Of a stretch of DNA of 64,000 bases, positions 42,258 to 54,176 are shown in pieces. This DNA is from Paramacrobiotus metropolitanus. Lineage: Eukaryota > Tardigrada > Eutardigrada > Parachela > Macrobiotidae. The stretch spans positions 1,426,001-1,490,000 of the forward strand of contig NW_026570232.1 of NCBI RefSeq assembly GCF_019649055.1. The letters are read 5' to 3'. The position numbers and the translations under genes were made by a program. Under the pieces are notes generated by a model that was given only the letters and a program-made list of their open reading frames with translations, was not told the DNA's origin and made no database searches. Position 1 is the first letter of the stretch. Each line of letters starts with the position of its first letter.

Positions 42258-44144
42258 ATGTACATGCACGGGATTATCGTGCAAATTTTTCTTGTATTCA
42301 TTTGCTGCAAGACGATGGTGATCCATGGTGCACCTAGTCCAGTTCCCACCAAGGATGACAATCACGATCATGATCACGAAGACAGCGATCTTCCGGCAGG
42401 TAAAGATACAATTTGAGGTTGCAATACGTACGTATACAGAATACGCCATAGACAGCGTTCGCGGCGATAATTCCCCAAACGTGTTCTTAATTGATAAATC
42501 GATAATTATTTACTATTTTACCAACAGACAGAACTAGTGTAATCCCAGATAAAGGCAATAATATTTTATATATTATATGGATGCTGTGTTGACGAGTTGG
42601 AGGCTTATCCGGATTTTGTTTTCAGACTGGGAAGATTTGATCCGAGAAAGTGTGGCACAGACGAATAATTCTGGTGTCGACGCATCATTACTGCAGAGGA
42701 CCGACCTTTACGAAGGTGATATCATGGTCATGCCTATCGACGCCGAACATCCGGTGAGAAGAAATAAATTCTTAATAAAGCGGCAGAACAAGAACTACAG
42801 CACTTTTGTTTCTCCCTCCATATAAAGGCCCTAAAGGTCACTGGGGATTATAGCACAGGCTGCTCAAAATTTTCCATTTTGAAAACTTTTTCAGAGTGGT
42901 TCCGGAGGAACATTGATGTACACCGCAGTGCGCAATCGGAATGTGCTGTGGCGAAACGGTGTCGTTCCGTTCACCATTGCTCAAGGCTACAGTAAGTCTT
43001 TGTGCCTTACGGTTGATGTCAAATACGCGCGCGGCTGACATGGTCAATGGTCTGAAAAACTAGCAGGATATTATGTACCTATTTGTTATAAAACGTGACT
43101 GGTTGGACGCACATACTACATAAGTAGGTCAATTTCCTCCATTTTATTATGATCTGTTCCTTTTGGGAAATTAATTTGGTAGCTTTAAAAAAATTTTTAA
43201 TATACTTCCGCTGGTCTTTAGGTTCGCAACAGCAATCTACGATTGTCAAAGCGCTCAACGATATAATGAGCAAGACTTGCATCAAATTTGTCCGGCGCAC
43301 GAATGAACGGGACTACGTGACCTTTATCAATGGAAACCAAGGGTAAGGGAATGATAAGATACAAATAAATACCGTATATGTTGTGGGTACAGTACATACT
43401 GCATGTTTTAGGTGTTCTTCCTACATCGCCCGAGTGGGTGGTCAACAGCTCGTTCAACTGGCCAATGGTTGCATCCAACACGGAATTGTGCAACATGAAA
43501 CGATTCACTTACTGGGATTCGATCACGAACAAAACCGTCGCGATCGGGACAACTTTGTTACCATTGTCTTCAGTAACATCGATCGCAGTACGGAGCAAAT
43601 TCTATGTCTACATTTCTGTAGTGGTCCTTAACGATGTACAGAATTTATTTGTGGGGGTTTTCCAGGAATGGAGCACAATTTCCAGAAGAATGTCGACAGC
43701 GATTCCCTAAACTTGGCTTATGATTACGGCTCACTAATGCACTACGATCGCACCGCTTTCGCGAAAAATCCCAACTTCCCGACGATCGTCCCCAAACGGC
43801 GGAGCGTGGCTATTGGCCAACGCCAGCAGATGAGTCCCACCGATATCCAGAAGATCAACATTCTCTACCAGTGCAACGGCGCCAGGGGCCCGACGCCGTC
43901 ACCTGTAGGCGGTACGGGCAACCGGGTCGCTGGCCGCCGCCGAGACGAAGAAGGGCTCGAGCAGGCCAATATAACGGATGCGTCGGGTATCGACGCCGGT
44001 GTTAAGACCGGTTTATCAACGTCACCGGGGAATACGACTGTTGCCGGTCTGTCCAACATTAAGAAACCAAAATCCAGCGCCAGCTTCGTTTCGTGGACAG
44101 TCTGGTCTACACTGGTACTTTTGGTTGTGAGCGTAGTCGTTTAG
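42258..44144 (+). CDS. Astacin-family zinc metalloprotease with C-terminal hydrophobic tail
   Basis: Secreted or surface M12A protease. Exons: 42258-42399, 42626-42753, 42895-42991, 43222-43342, 43412-43587 and 43666-44144; all phases close. It begins with a signal peptide (IIVQIFLVFICC) and a short His/Asp-rich stretch. The propeptide keeps the family Y/F-x-G-D segment (LYEGDIMV), where Asp acts as the zymogen switch. The catalytic zinc motif is HETIHLLGFDHE and the Met-turn is SLMHYD. Family cysteines in SKTCIKF, GCSSYI, NGCIQH and YQCNG are present. No EGF or CUB domain follows. Instead a Ser/Thr/Gly-rich linker of about 70 residues ends in a hydrophobic run (WSTLVLLVVSVVV) at the stop, typical of a GPI-anchor signal or tail anchor. 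Confidence 0.94.
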
Positions 44145-44257
44145 TCGCACAAAGATGCAATACGTTTGATTGTAATGTAACTGTGATAACTACGTCCGCT
44201 TTTGTAGTTTTTCTCAACTGGCACAAACCCGTTTTTATAAGCCTGGATGGTTGTTAC

Positions 44258-44797
44258 CAGAGCTGGTCCGATATGAATTTTTCGCCTCCGCTACGATACC
44301 GCTCCGATAATTAAAATGTCCGATACGATTCCGATACCGCTACGATTTTGCTCAAATTTTCCGATACGATAAATCCGATGATCCGATAAAAAACCAAAAC
44401 TTTCAAGTGAAAATTCGCGCAGGCCGGCATTCACCAGTGCATTTCACAAAATTCAGTTTACGATTTTAAAAAATAAGCTGCTATATTTTGGCGGAAAGTG
44501 CGCTTCATTAGTTTCGTGACGTCTTTTAGTGAGGCACCAACATAGAAAGTCACCTTCTGACTCATTTTTTTCTGAAAAAGTTCGTCGAAAACCTTTAGAA
44601 CTGCGTTTTTTTGCTTCTATCGGGTGAAATTTCCGCTACGCTAAAGATTTTGCAGATCCGCCCGATAAACAATTTTTCCGATCCGCTACGATACGCTGCA
44701 GAACTTTTCCGATACCGCTTTTTCCGATGTTTTCATCGGAATTATCGGAGTTATCGGACACAGCGCAGGTCTCCGATGACTTATCGGACCAGCTCTG
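44258..44797. mobile_element. hAT-like non-autonomous transposon (MITE), 540 bp
   Basis: Terminal inverted repeats CAGAGCTGGTCCGAT (44258-44272) and its reverse complement (44783-44797), flanked by a perfect 8-bp duplication GTTGTTAC at 44250-44257 and 44798-44805. An 8-bp duplication with CAGAGCTGG-type ends is characteristic of the hAT superfamily. The interior is packed with subterminal copies of TCCGATACG-like motifs in both orientations and has no transposase frame. It lies about 110 bp after the astacin stop codon. Confidence 0.88.
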
Positions 44798-44805
44798 GTT
44801 GTTAC

Positions 44806-45086
44806 TTACCGTACTTGCAGTATGCACTTGCCGGGAAACTGCGTTGTCGATTTGTATGCGCTGCGATTTTTATTTGTATTTAAGAAAGACAATAATAAAC
44901 CGAAAAGCCCAAATTCATAATACAACATCGTGTTGCCACATTTTAGAGTTAAATTAGAACTTCACTGTGTGACCGATATCTCAAGAAACCATTTTTATGA
45001 GCATCAGAACTGGTTCTTGATGAATTGATGAAGTAAATGGAGTGGTGGAATCAAAAACCGCCTTCACGATGACTTTTCGCAGAGTT
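44806..45086. other. Short intergenic stretch 3' of the GH3-domain gene
   Basis: AT-rich; presumed 3' UTR of the minus-strand GH3-domain gene. No other feature seen. Confidence 0.4.
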
Positions 45087-48000
45087 TTATGCATCTGAAG
45101 TTTCATGCACGTCGTCGCGTACGACGGTTGTGCTGTCGCCTTCCTCGCGGACAACTGTTGTACCGTCGAGTTCCTCCTGATCACGTACGACTGTTTCACC
45201 GCTCGAAAGGTCACTCTGGCCGGCCTGAATTCTCTCATTCCACATAAACCGCACTAATTCTGTCTTGCGCAACACGCGTGGGATCTTCAGCTGCGATGGC
45301 GATGTGGTGGTTGTATCCAGCATATAATTACGCAGCCGTTGGAATGCGCCGGGTTTGACAAAGTGCAGCTCCAAGTGGTCAATAGCGTTCTTCTTGCGGT
45401 ATAACGAGTAGTCGCTGTGATTTTTCATCAAAGTTTCGTCCAGCTTTATAAAGGTTAATAAATTCAATTATAAACAAAAAATAATCCTTAACTTGAAAGG
45501 CACGCGCAAGAGCATATTAATGTTAAAAAAAGTTAGTGTTAGAAAGTTTACTACGCAGAGCAGCCGCTAAGAATAATATAAAATGGTAAAGCCTTGATAT
45601 AAATGTAAATATAATTATGCGGATCTTTGACGCCTGACTGTGCTATAATATTTTACGTACCTTCACTGTGAAATCGTGCTCCAGTGCCGGAAGATCGGTA
45701 CCGCCGTTTACGTTCACTTCCAAAAATACGACGTAGCATGGAGTGGATGATTTTTGCACCGCTGCAAGAGTATGAAGATATACACGTACTTTCAGTGCAC
45801 AGTCTCTATAAAAGGCCTTGAAAAAATTTGTGAATGTTGTAATAATGCACCAACCATCAGGAATATTGGCATTATCCCTGGCCAAACTCTCGCACGCCGT
45901 AAAGTCCACAACGCGATTAATGCCGCTGCCCTGCTGTGCGCCGATGACCTCTTTGATGGCGTCCAACATGACCACTTCCGATACTTTTTCGGCTTTGATG
46001 TTAAGAAGCTGACCCGACCTGCATATAGATATATCAAAAGAATGTAAGGACTGCAGCATTCGAAATGTTTTGTTGGGTTAGCATGAGTGTTTTAGACATG
46101 CTGATGCGTACCGGTACTGGAACTCGATCACCGGGCACTGGTTGTAGAAATCCGCAATTTTAACGATATCTCCCAAACGATACCGATATAAACCAGTGGG
46201 AGTGGTCAGCACCATTTCGTACATTTCCCCTTTTTTCACCTGGCAAGCAAATAAAAGAAAAATGAATAAAACACGTACGTTTTCATATACATATAAGCTA
46301 AAGCCGACGCAATGGCTTTACTTGGTCCATGAAAACCGTTGGGGGATTGGCATCGGTGACATGTTCCAAGGGGATGAATTCGTAAAATATTCCACACGGC
46401 CACAGGAGGTAGTTGATTGGCTCGCGGAATGGCCACAAATTAATTCCAAAAAGGCCCTCACTTGCGCCATAAAATGGGCTATATATGAGAATATCTGGAA
46501 AGCCAGTGGTAATCAGTTTTGGGCATGCCGCGCGCATTTGATCGTATTTTTCCCTATTTGGGGCGTCAAATTTTATTTATACTTAATTATTTAAATTAAC
46601 AAATTTGTAGCAGCATACAGATTTATAAAAGTGTGAAATGTACTGTAAAATTAAAATTATTTTCAGCATACCGCCAGTGTAATGTTGACGCAGTGCTTCG
46701 GCATAATGCACAAATGGTCCAGCGGCAACGCAGTCGATGACGGCCAGTTCGGGCCAAATCCGTTTCGCAATATTTTTCATTCCTGAAAAAAATTAAAATG
46801 AGAATTGTCTTGGAAGTTTCTAGTAGTTTTTCTCAGGGTCATGGAAGATTATGAAAGTAAAACAGAATATCGGCAATATGGTGCGAGTTTTCGCTACTTT
46901 AATTGCATGATTAAGCGTAGTACGATGACTAACAACGCGGAGTACCCTGGTGGGGCTAGTAGCTAACTTCACAAAACAATATCTACAAAAGCACGTAAAA
47001 ATGTTTTTTTTAATTTGCTCATTTGCTTACTTAATGGACTATATAGTTTTTCTAATAAACTCAAATTCTTGCGCGTGAGTATATACAGCATAAACGCCCA
47101 TTACTGTACGCGACAGAATCACCAAAATTGCTAATAAGTACAACATTAATTACTGAAATCTGTATGGCGTCGTATGTTGTGATGTAAGAACGGATATCTA
47201 GCGCTGACCTTTATTGAACTCCACTTCCAGCTCGTCCGCCCGCTCCGGGTCCGGCATCAATGCCAGCAGCAGCGCCCTCCTGGTTTCCGGTGTGATCTGC
47301 AGATCCTCTTTCAGTGTACCGTAGCGGATATCTCGCACTAAACTCTTCCATTCCGCTTCCAGTTCCATGAAGGCAAAGTACGCCAGCGACACGAAGATGG
47401 TCTCGATGCGCTTCAGGCGCCGGTAGCGCAGTCCGAAGAGCAGATGGATGTAGCGCGTGGATTCCTCGTGCGGGATGTCGTAGCCAGCCGGCGGCGTCGT
47501 GAAAGTTTCCGGTGATTCCAGTCCCTGGAAGGCGGCGCTCAGCGGCCCGATGCGGGTGCCGTTGGCTGATCGTTCCAGTAGGCGCGGCACGTTGTAGTAC
47601 AGCTTCATCGTCTGCATTTAAAAAAAGCAAGTGTGGTATTAAAGCTATTTACCCACCACTCCGTGTAAGCGCATTTATCGATGAAAGAAGTACAACGATT
47701 TAAAGTTTCCGTGCTGATGGAGCTGGCGATCATAGAGCTACGGTAATAATCGTTTTTCATGCAGTCAGTTATTGCATTTGTACACCACATAATACGGCAC
47801 ATATAGATATGCACACATTATGCGCATATGTACCATATTATGTGGTGTACAAATGCAGTAACTGACTGTATGAAAAACGATTATTACCTTATTTGACACC
47901 AAAATTATGATTGACTTTTGTAGCTCTAACTGTCAAGTATTTTATGCACATACAATAGCTTGAAAAAAACACTGATAAAATTTTGGTTTAGCAAAATTCT

Positions 48001-49054
48001 AGTATAAAGCAGACTAGATAAAGCGCATCTGACTTGTGAGTTTTAGTTTGTTTATACCTTTCTAACTTTCCTTGAGCCAGGTACATCATCGCCGATGGCG
48101 TTGAGGAAGAATGCGGTTAGTTTAAAGAACTCCTTCCGCTGATACTGAACGACGGGAATACGACTGGGTTTCCCGGTCGTTCCGGACGTTTCGCCGTAAT
48201 AACGCGGCGGATCGGACGTCATGACCTTTTCCTCGCCGTTGTTGAGCATCCGGTCAAAGTATGAGCGGAAGTGGTCGTATTTGACCAGAGGGTGCACGCG
48301 GACGTAATCTTCCCGGGTTCGTACTTTCTCCAGACCGGCATCCTTGAAGTACGCGGTGTCATTGTTGTATTTGAGGATGGAACGCAGCTCGCTTGACTGC
48401 AGTTTGCCGATGTCCCGAGTGGCCTGGTTCAGCTTGGCGCGGATGAAATAGCCGCCAAAATAAAATAAGCGGTAGAGTGCATATTTCTTGCAAGCCACCA
48501 GAAACGGGAAGTCTTTTTCATAGTTCAACAGGAAGTCGACGCCGATGAAGAAAAGTATGCCCAAGGAAACTACAGATAAATAAATGTGCATGAATCACTA
48601 CAGAAGTACAGATGAAAAGACAATTAAAACTTCTGTACAAGTAATGCAAATACGGTCCTTCAAAAGCTTATGTAATACAAGGGATTATTACAGATAAATT
48701 TTGGAAGACGAAATAAAGGACCAGTTTATGCTGCGAACATAAACAGTTACAGTATGCAGTTACAGAATTACGGAATTTTGGCAATTTCAGTTTCAATTTT
48801 CCAGTTCCAATTTTTTTCATAGTATCAATTTCAGATTTTAATCATAGGCGATATATTATTTTTTTAAACTTACTGTTAGAGAACAAACTGCAGAACAATC
48901 CGAAACGCAGCGCTAGAAGTGTCCATGCCGGCACGATTGCCGCCGCTGTCAGTATGCAGGACGTTTTCACTTTGTCACAGGAACAATCGCAGGATTTCAG
49001 ACGGTGTCGCAGCATTTCTGTCAAGCGATCAAATTGTTCTCGCAGTAGTTCCAT
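45087..49054 (-). CDS. GH3-domain (acyl-adenylate-forming) protein, membrane-anchored
   Basis: GH3 enzymes adenylate a carboxylate and transfer it to an amine; plant members conjugate hormones to amino acids, while animal roles are unclear. Exons: 48874-49054, 48058-48569, 47209-47611, 46672-46782, 46322-46494, 46112-46239, 45661-46018 and 45087-45443; all phases close, about 751 codons. Two hydrophobic segments precede the enzyme (residues ~33-58 and ~62-75). ATP-site motifs are RYYGETSGTTGKPSRIP, YGASEGLFGINLW and GLYRYRLGDIV. Late motifs are GQLLNIKAEKVSE and HLELHFVKPGAF. The C-terminus has an acidic tail with three TVVR(D/E) copies. The exon 5 acceptor CTTTCCAG at 46495 closes phase; an AG farther upstream does not. 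Intron 2 holds a foldback. Confidence 0.92.
47742..47888. repeat. 147-bp foldback (imperfect palindrome) in a GH3-gene intron
   Basis: Left arm from 47742 (GGTAATAATCGTTTTTCAT) matches the reverse complement of the right arm ending at 47888 over about 63 bp, with four differences, two of them wobble-compatible. The centre is at about 47815. It lies in the intron between exons 2 and 3. No clear target duplication. It looks like a recently formed foldback MITE or a hairpin RNA source. Confidence 0.85.
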
Positions 49055-49877
49055 GGTGACGGCGTAAATAAACTGCTAGAAGCAGATGGGGTGTTTTGCC
49101 GGCAAGAAACTTTGCAGTGCGGTTTCCTGGAGTTGCAGTGTGTTTCTGTACGCCGAATAAAGTTATTGCCGCATCTCCGGAATGATTAATCAACAGAATT
49201 CCGCATACTGCATTGTCAGTCTTCGTTGTTGTTCGCATGCATTCTAGAACTATGCCGTATCGTGGCAGCGTTGCTATCAGTGATCGCCGGTACTCACAAT
49301 CTTCTGCATTTAATTTGTTAGTGATTTCACCACATTAGTCGTATCAGCAACCCACTTAATTTGATTACGATTATCGCTCGCAGTAATTGACCGTATTCTG
49401 ACTACACATTCATTTCGTGTAATGAGATTTATTAGCTCGGTGCTACAGTCCAGGATAATGCCTTTGTTTATGTATACGGACATATAACATACATATGTGC
49501 ATTTGACTCAGTTTTGTTAATTTTGTCCAGGTGCCGAGCAAAGGTCAAACCAGAACAGCTTTATCAAAATCAAAGTTTATTGAATACGGTAATATACCTT
49601 AAACTTGCCGCACTGCAAACAACTATTTATGATTTTTACGGTTCCAGGAAAATACTTAAGAAACAGCAACAATCACAACCGAAAGACATTTTTAATAAAC
49701 GACAATAACGGCCAGAATTATAAAATTTCAAAAGAATCAAGCGAGCTGTGCGCATAAGGCAGATTTGTAAGCATAAAAATTCCCTGGAATTAGCGACATT
49801 CTCCTTTAAAAATTGGTAATGTTACGTAACAGATATCCAAAAATGTTCATTTTGTTAACATCCTTTATTGCTCATAG
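49055..49877. other. Intergenic between the GH3-domain gene and P450-A
   Basis: No gene supported. Contains the GH3 gene 5' flank and the P450-A 3' flank. Confidence 0.45.
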
Positions 49878-52552
49878 CTAATCGCGGCGACGAATGATCA
49901 TTTCGAAGGGAAGTGGTTGACAGGAGATGCCGGTTACGTACTTATCCACAGGGGGCAGTTGTTGTCCCTTTGCTGGCTTCAGTTCAAAGCGCTGCAGGAT
50001 ATTGGCGAAGAACAGGAATATTTCCATTCGTGCCAAGGCTTCCCCAACACAACTCCGTTTACCTGCAATAACTTATTGCATAAAAAAGCCGCGTATTCTT
50101 TGGCATATCCTCGGCTTACCAGTGGCGAAAGGCATAAAATATGGCGGTTCCTCGAGTTGCCCTTTGGAGTTAAGAAATCGCTCGGGTCGGAACACTTCCG
50201 GCTCCGGCCACAATGTTGGATCCATGTTAATTCCCTTGTAGTTGGCCATGACGTAACTGCGGTCCGGAATGCGGTAGCCGAACAGTTCTGTTTCTTCCGT
50301 GTTGCAGCGTATTACGCCGAACGGTACAACATTGCCCATTCGCTGGCTTTCTCGGCAGACTGCTTCCAGGTACGGTAATTTTGCTGAAGTCAACCACACA
50401 AAAACTGCATTGATTTTGCTTAAATATTCAGTATGCTGCAGCACCGGCATTAAATTACTTGTAACATGAACATTATATGAACAGGTAATCAAAAAGAACT
50501 TCACCTGATTAATATAACGTACCAGCTGTGAGTAATGAAACTTTTGTTATAGCATGCGCATGTCTTGTATTAAATTTTTTGTTTTGGTATAATTCAAGCA
50601 TACTTCGATCATCGACCGTGATAGAATGCTCTCGTCCCACTTGTTCATCGATTTCTTGGTGTACTTTTGCTTGAACGTCCGGATGATGAAGCATAAACAA
50701 AAATGTCCAGTTAAGCGTTGTCGCGGTCGTTTCTGTCCCCGCTCCAAATAGACCTTGCACGTTAATTTGTAAATCCAGATCTGTAGGTGCGTTAACAGTT
50801 TTTAAGCGAAATGCAAATTTCCCGCATACTTGTATTTACAATATGTACACCTATACACAATCGTGTAAAAATTACTGCAACGGTGTCTATACGCACCAGG
50901 TTATGTTAATGAACCGCGTAATCTAATATTAATGTTTCAAGGTTATCCCGACAGTTTAATTTACCTTGGAAGATTTTACTACGCTCCAGTTGACTGCCGG
51001 ACTCCTCCAGGCGCTCCTTTTCTTCCCAGAACGAATCAACATAGCTCGGCACGATACTATCCTTGTCGGTGCTGCGAATCCGGCGGATTTTCTCCATTTG
51101 GTTCTTGGTGAAATCCGTGATCTTCTTCTGCATGTCTATCCACATGGCGTATGTCCGCGCTAACGGTCCCGGAAGGAAGCGCAACATGGGATAAGCCTGC
51201 AGCGGTCCGGCTTGCGCCAGTAAAACAGCGAAGATGCCCAGTTGGTGTATAACGGCACGGAACTCGGGATCGTTGTATTCGAAGCGCTGACCGAAGCACA
51301 GCGTGCTGACCACATTGCAGGTGGCGCCGTGCAGGGTTTCCGTAGCGCTAAAGGGCTTGCCGACGTTTTCCTGGAAAACGCCGGCTAAGTGTTCGGCTTC
51401 CTCCAAAATACGATTCTGTATGGCGTGCTTGCCCATTCCTGCCAGAAAAGCACCCACAGTTACATTCTATAAATACTCGGATATGATCAGACTGACACTG
51501 CAAACAGTTCTGTATTAGCACGCGTAAGTCTTTACTTTCGGCTGACCTTAAATTAAGCCCAACTTGCCATTTGTATTACACACCTAAATCTCGCAGAGTT
51601 TGGAGGGTGAATCGACGGGTTTGCTTCCATTCTTCGCCTTCCAGGGCTCCAATGCCTAAAACGTTTTCCGGTTTACTTAGCTAACATCCCGGTTTAATCC
51701 ATTAACCGGCACTTACAACATCATGCAAGTTATAGATCGGCTTTAAGTGTTATCGAATGGCTGTCCGAATACGCAAATGCGACATATATTTTTGTTTAAC
51801 AAATTGAAGTTGTACTGTTATTTTTACTTTCCTATGGTTTTTTACCATGCACACGTCCATCGCGGAATTTCTCGGTTAAAAGGTCGAACATGAAGGTCGA
51901 CGGGCGGCCAATGAATTTGTCGCCTTGTTTGATGAAGGCTTCCTTGACCGCTTCGTAATTGTTGAGCACGATGGTCAGTTGTGGTCCGAAGCTCATGCTC
52001 ATCACCTTGCCGTAGCGCTCTTTCAGTTTCAACATTTTTGCCGGTGGATCGGAACCCAATAGTGGCCCATATCCCACAAATGGGAGCCCTGCAAGGTTGG
52101 CAGAATAGAAAAAATTTTCTTAAGATAAAGTAAACATCTGCCCTCTGTAGTGCAATGCACATTACGCTATATATATTTCACTGTACTCTGTACATAGTTA
52201 CGGATCCAGATCGAGCTACACTGTATACTGTACTTAATTGGATTCGAAATACTGCAGTTTTACTGTTTACAAAACATTTTGCGCACCATCACGAATATGT
52301 GGTGCACTATCTGCCGAGTCCCTTTTACAGTTGCAAAAGGTTTAATAAAATCATTATGTAATCCGTAGGTTTCACAATAATGCACTTACCCAATGGTCCA
52401 GGAGGAACATTGCGATATTTGCGATAGTACCACGAGAAAAACAAAATGACTGCAGTTACACTTAAACTTATGAACGGCACACCGCCAAGTGAATGCAACG
52501 AAGAGTCGGTTAACGTGTTGCTTTCCATCGCTCCTGTGACCTTGTCCACCAT
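49878..52552 (-). CDS. Cytochrome P450 A, CYP2-clan type
   Basis: ER-bound haem monooxygenase; substrate unknown. Exons: 52390-52552, 51846-52088, 51584-51655, 50965-51438, 50604-50780, 50120-50383 and 49878-50062, all joined in phase 1, 525 codons. It has an N-terminal anchor ([13 protein letters not shown]), the proline hinge PPGPLG, helix C WKQTRRF, I-helix oxygen-binding motif FGAGTETT, K-helix ESQR (normally ExxR), PERF and haem-binding [11 protein letters not shown] with Cys as axial ligand. [17 protein letters not shown] suggests the CYP2 clan. The start could also be ATG 52528. Same exon layout as P450-B, so the two are tandem duplicates. Confidence 0.96.
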
Positions 52553-53874
52553 TGCCAGATCTCGTCTAATAGTTAACAATGAATTCGAATCACAGAATTT
52601 ATGCACAAAACGCCGCTTGCTACTCAAGGCTGCAAGCAAAATTCTGGAAAATAATACCAAGAAATCTAGGCAGCGCTTATTTTCATCAAGTGCAGCACAG
52701 AGTACTGTACAAATTCGACGATAAGCACATAATTAATTTTAAGATGCCCGTTCACATTCAAAAGCCTGGTAATTTCCCGTTAACGGGTCATGCACGTGTG
52801 ACGTGAATTCAGTGATGACTGCGGGAATTCGGAATTAAATTATTACTGCAAGAACCGTGCTTCGAGAAGCATTTGCTGCGTTTTTATCTTAATTACAGAT
52901 ATGTACTAGCTCACTGCACTTCTGCATTAGTTTGTCGCCAAACGATGTGGCATGCTTGCTTGAACAGGATGCACCCACTGCACTGCTCGTGGACTATGTA
53001 CCGGTAGGGCACGATGTGTGTATGTTCGAACATTGTTGATATCAGACATTACTCGACGTTGACTTAGGTAAATAACTATGCAGATAGCGGATAGATATAA
53101 TAAATCCTTCATTAAGGTGCTGAGATTAACAAATAAAAGCAACATGTCGCTTCTCTAGGCTGTGTAAAACTTGGCATGCCGGCGAAATTTGTTATCTGGT
53201 TGCATAGTCACAGAAAATAATAACGTAGAATTTACGATATGGCTAATTACTGCTACGGAACACGTGCACGTTTTAAGTAATTTACGTTTAACAACTTTTC
53301 TCTGAATTCTAGGCAATCTGGTACAAGACTCAATGCTCCACGGTACGAGATACAAGTATATCGAAATGTGCAAATGGGTGACCTTATCTTATTTATTTTC
53401 TTTAATGCAGCTTTCATAGTCTTGAGCAGAAACTGCGAAACAACTTTTTCATGAACAGAAAACTGCTGTGTAAGCTTTTCGATCAGTCGCAAAAACACAG
53501 GAAATAACACAAATCTGTTCAGACTGGGCCTACTGCTTGTCGAAAAGACAAAAGATCGGGGCGGAAAGTGTATCCGGTATAAAGCGAAAATTAGAAAATG
53601 TTTCTTGGAGCCGAAAGAAATTGCAGAGTCGCTCAAAAGGGAAACAGCGCGATAAGCGGATGTAGCATTCAGACAAGCTTAATTTAAAGCCCAGTGGTCA
53701 GTAACTCAGTGGCCGTACAAAGCAGATAATACTACAAGAGCTAACAGAATCGTGTATGATATCGATGATTGGTGACTGGAATATTGTGTGTTCATCGGGT
53801 TGCAAGAGCATGTGAGCGGAGAAGCGGCTCACGTACAGCGTTTAATAAAGTCTTTCAAAGGATTTCAACGTATT
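52553..53874. other. Intergenic, P450-A 5' flank
   Basis: No supported gene; minus-strand frames at 52927-53636 lack motifs. Confidence 0.4.
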
Positions 53875-53946
53875 GCGCCGTGGTGCAGTGGTACTGCCTA
53901 CGCGGATCTAACGACGTAGCCGGGGTTCGATTCCCCCATCGGCGCC
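53875..53946 (+). tRNA. tRNA-like Pol III element, probably degenerate
   Basis: 72 nt with an exact A box (TGGTGCAGTGG) and B box (GGTTCGATTCC). Acceptor arms GCGCCG/CGGCGC pair over 6 bp, the D stem GCAG/CTGC over 4, the anticodon stem CTACG/CGTAG over 5 and the T stem over 4. It is directly followed by TTTTT (53947-53951), a Pol III terminator. The D loop is only 5 nt and the anticodon loop 12 nt, so it does not fold as a normal tRNA. A 7-nt loop with AAC (Val) can be read if 5 nt are treated as inserted. It could be a tRNA pseudogene, a tRNA-derived SINE head or another Pol III RNA. Confidence 0.5.
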
Positions 53947-53951
53947 TTTTT
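53947..53951 (+). terminator. Pol III oligo-T terminator
   Basis: TTTTT immediately after the tRNA-like element. Confidence 0.5.
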
Positions 53952-54176
53952 CAGCCGTTTCTCGGTTTCCCTCGGATTGCGCCCTGCTTAGAAGCACAAT
54001 CCTTGTGCACGAGTCCGGGTCGAAAACTCAAGTGGCAGGTTTTTGTTTATTTAAACATCCGTCTATAGTTCGAGTGTCAGTGGCTGAACAGTTTGTGATT
54101 TATGTAGTCAAATACTCTCCCAGAATTGTCTACTAGATTTTTATTCAAATCCTCTGCATATTAGCAAATAGCAACA

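Noticed and set aside
41799-44790. Considered the astacin and MITE as one unit, with the MITE supplying a 3' exon
   Set aside because: The astacin stop at 44144 precedes the MITE by about 110 bp, and the MITE interior has no coding frame.
45764-45791. A 28-nt GTACGT...TTGCAG segment in GH3 exon 7 that looks like a tiny intron
   Set aside because: It is far shorter than any other intron here, removal would break the frame, and the read-through is in frame and family-like.
46495-46553. Apparent frame break between GH3 exons 4 and 5
   Set aside because: Using the CTTTCCAG acceptor at 46495 instead of an AG at 46554 closes the phase and matches the family.
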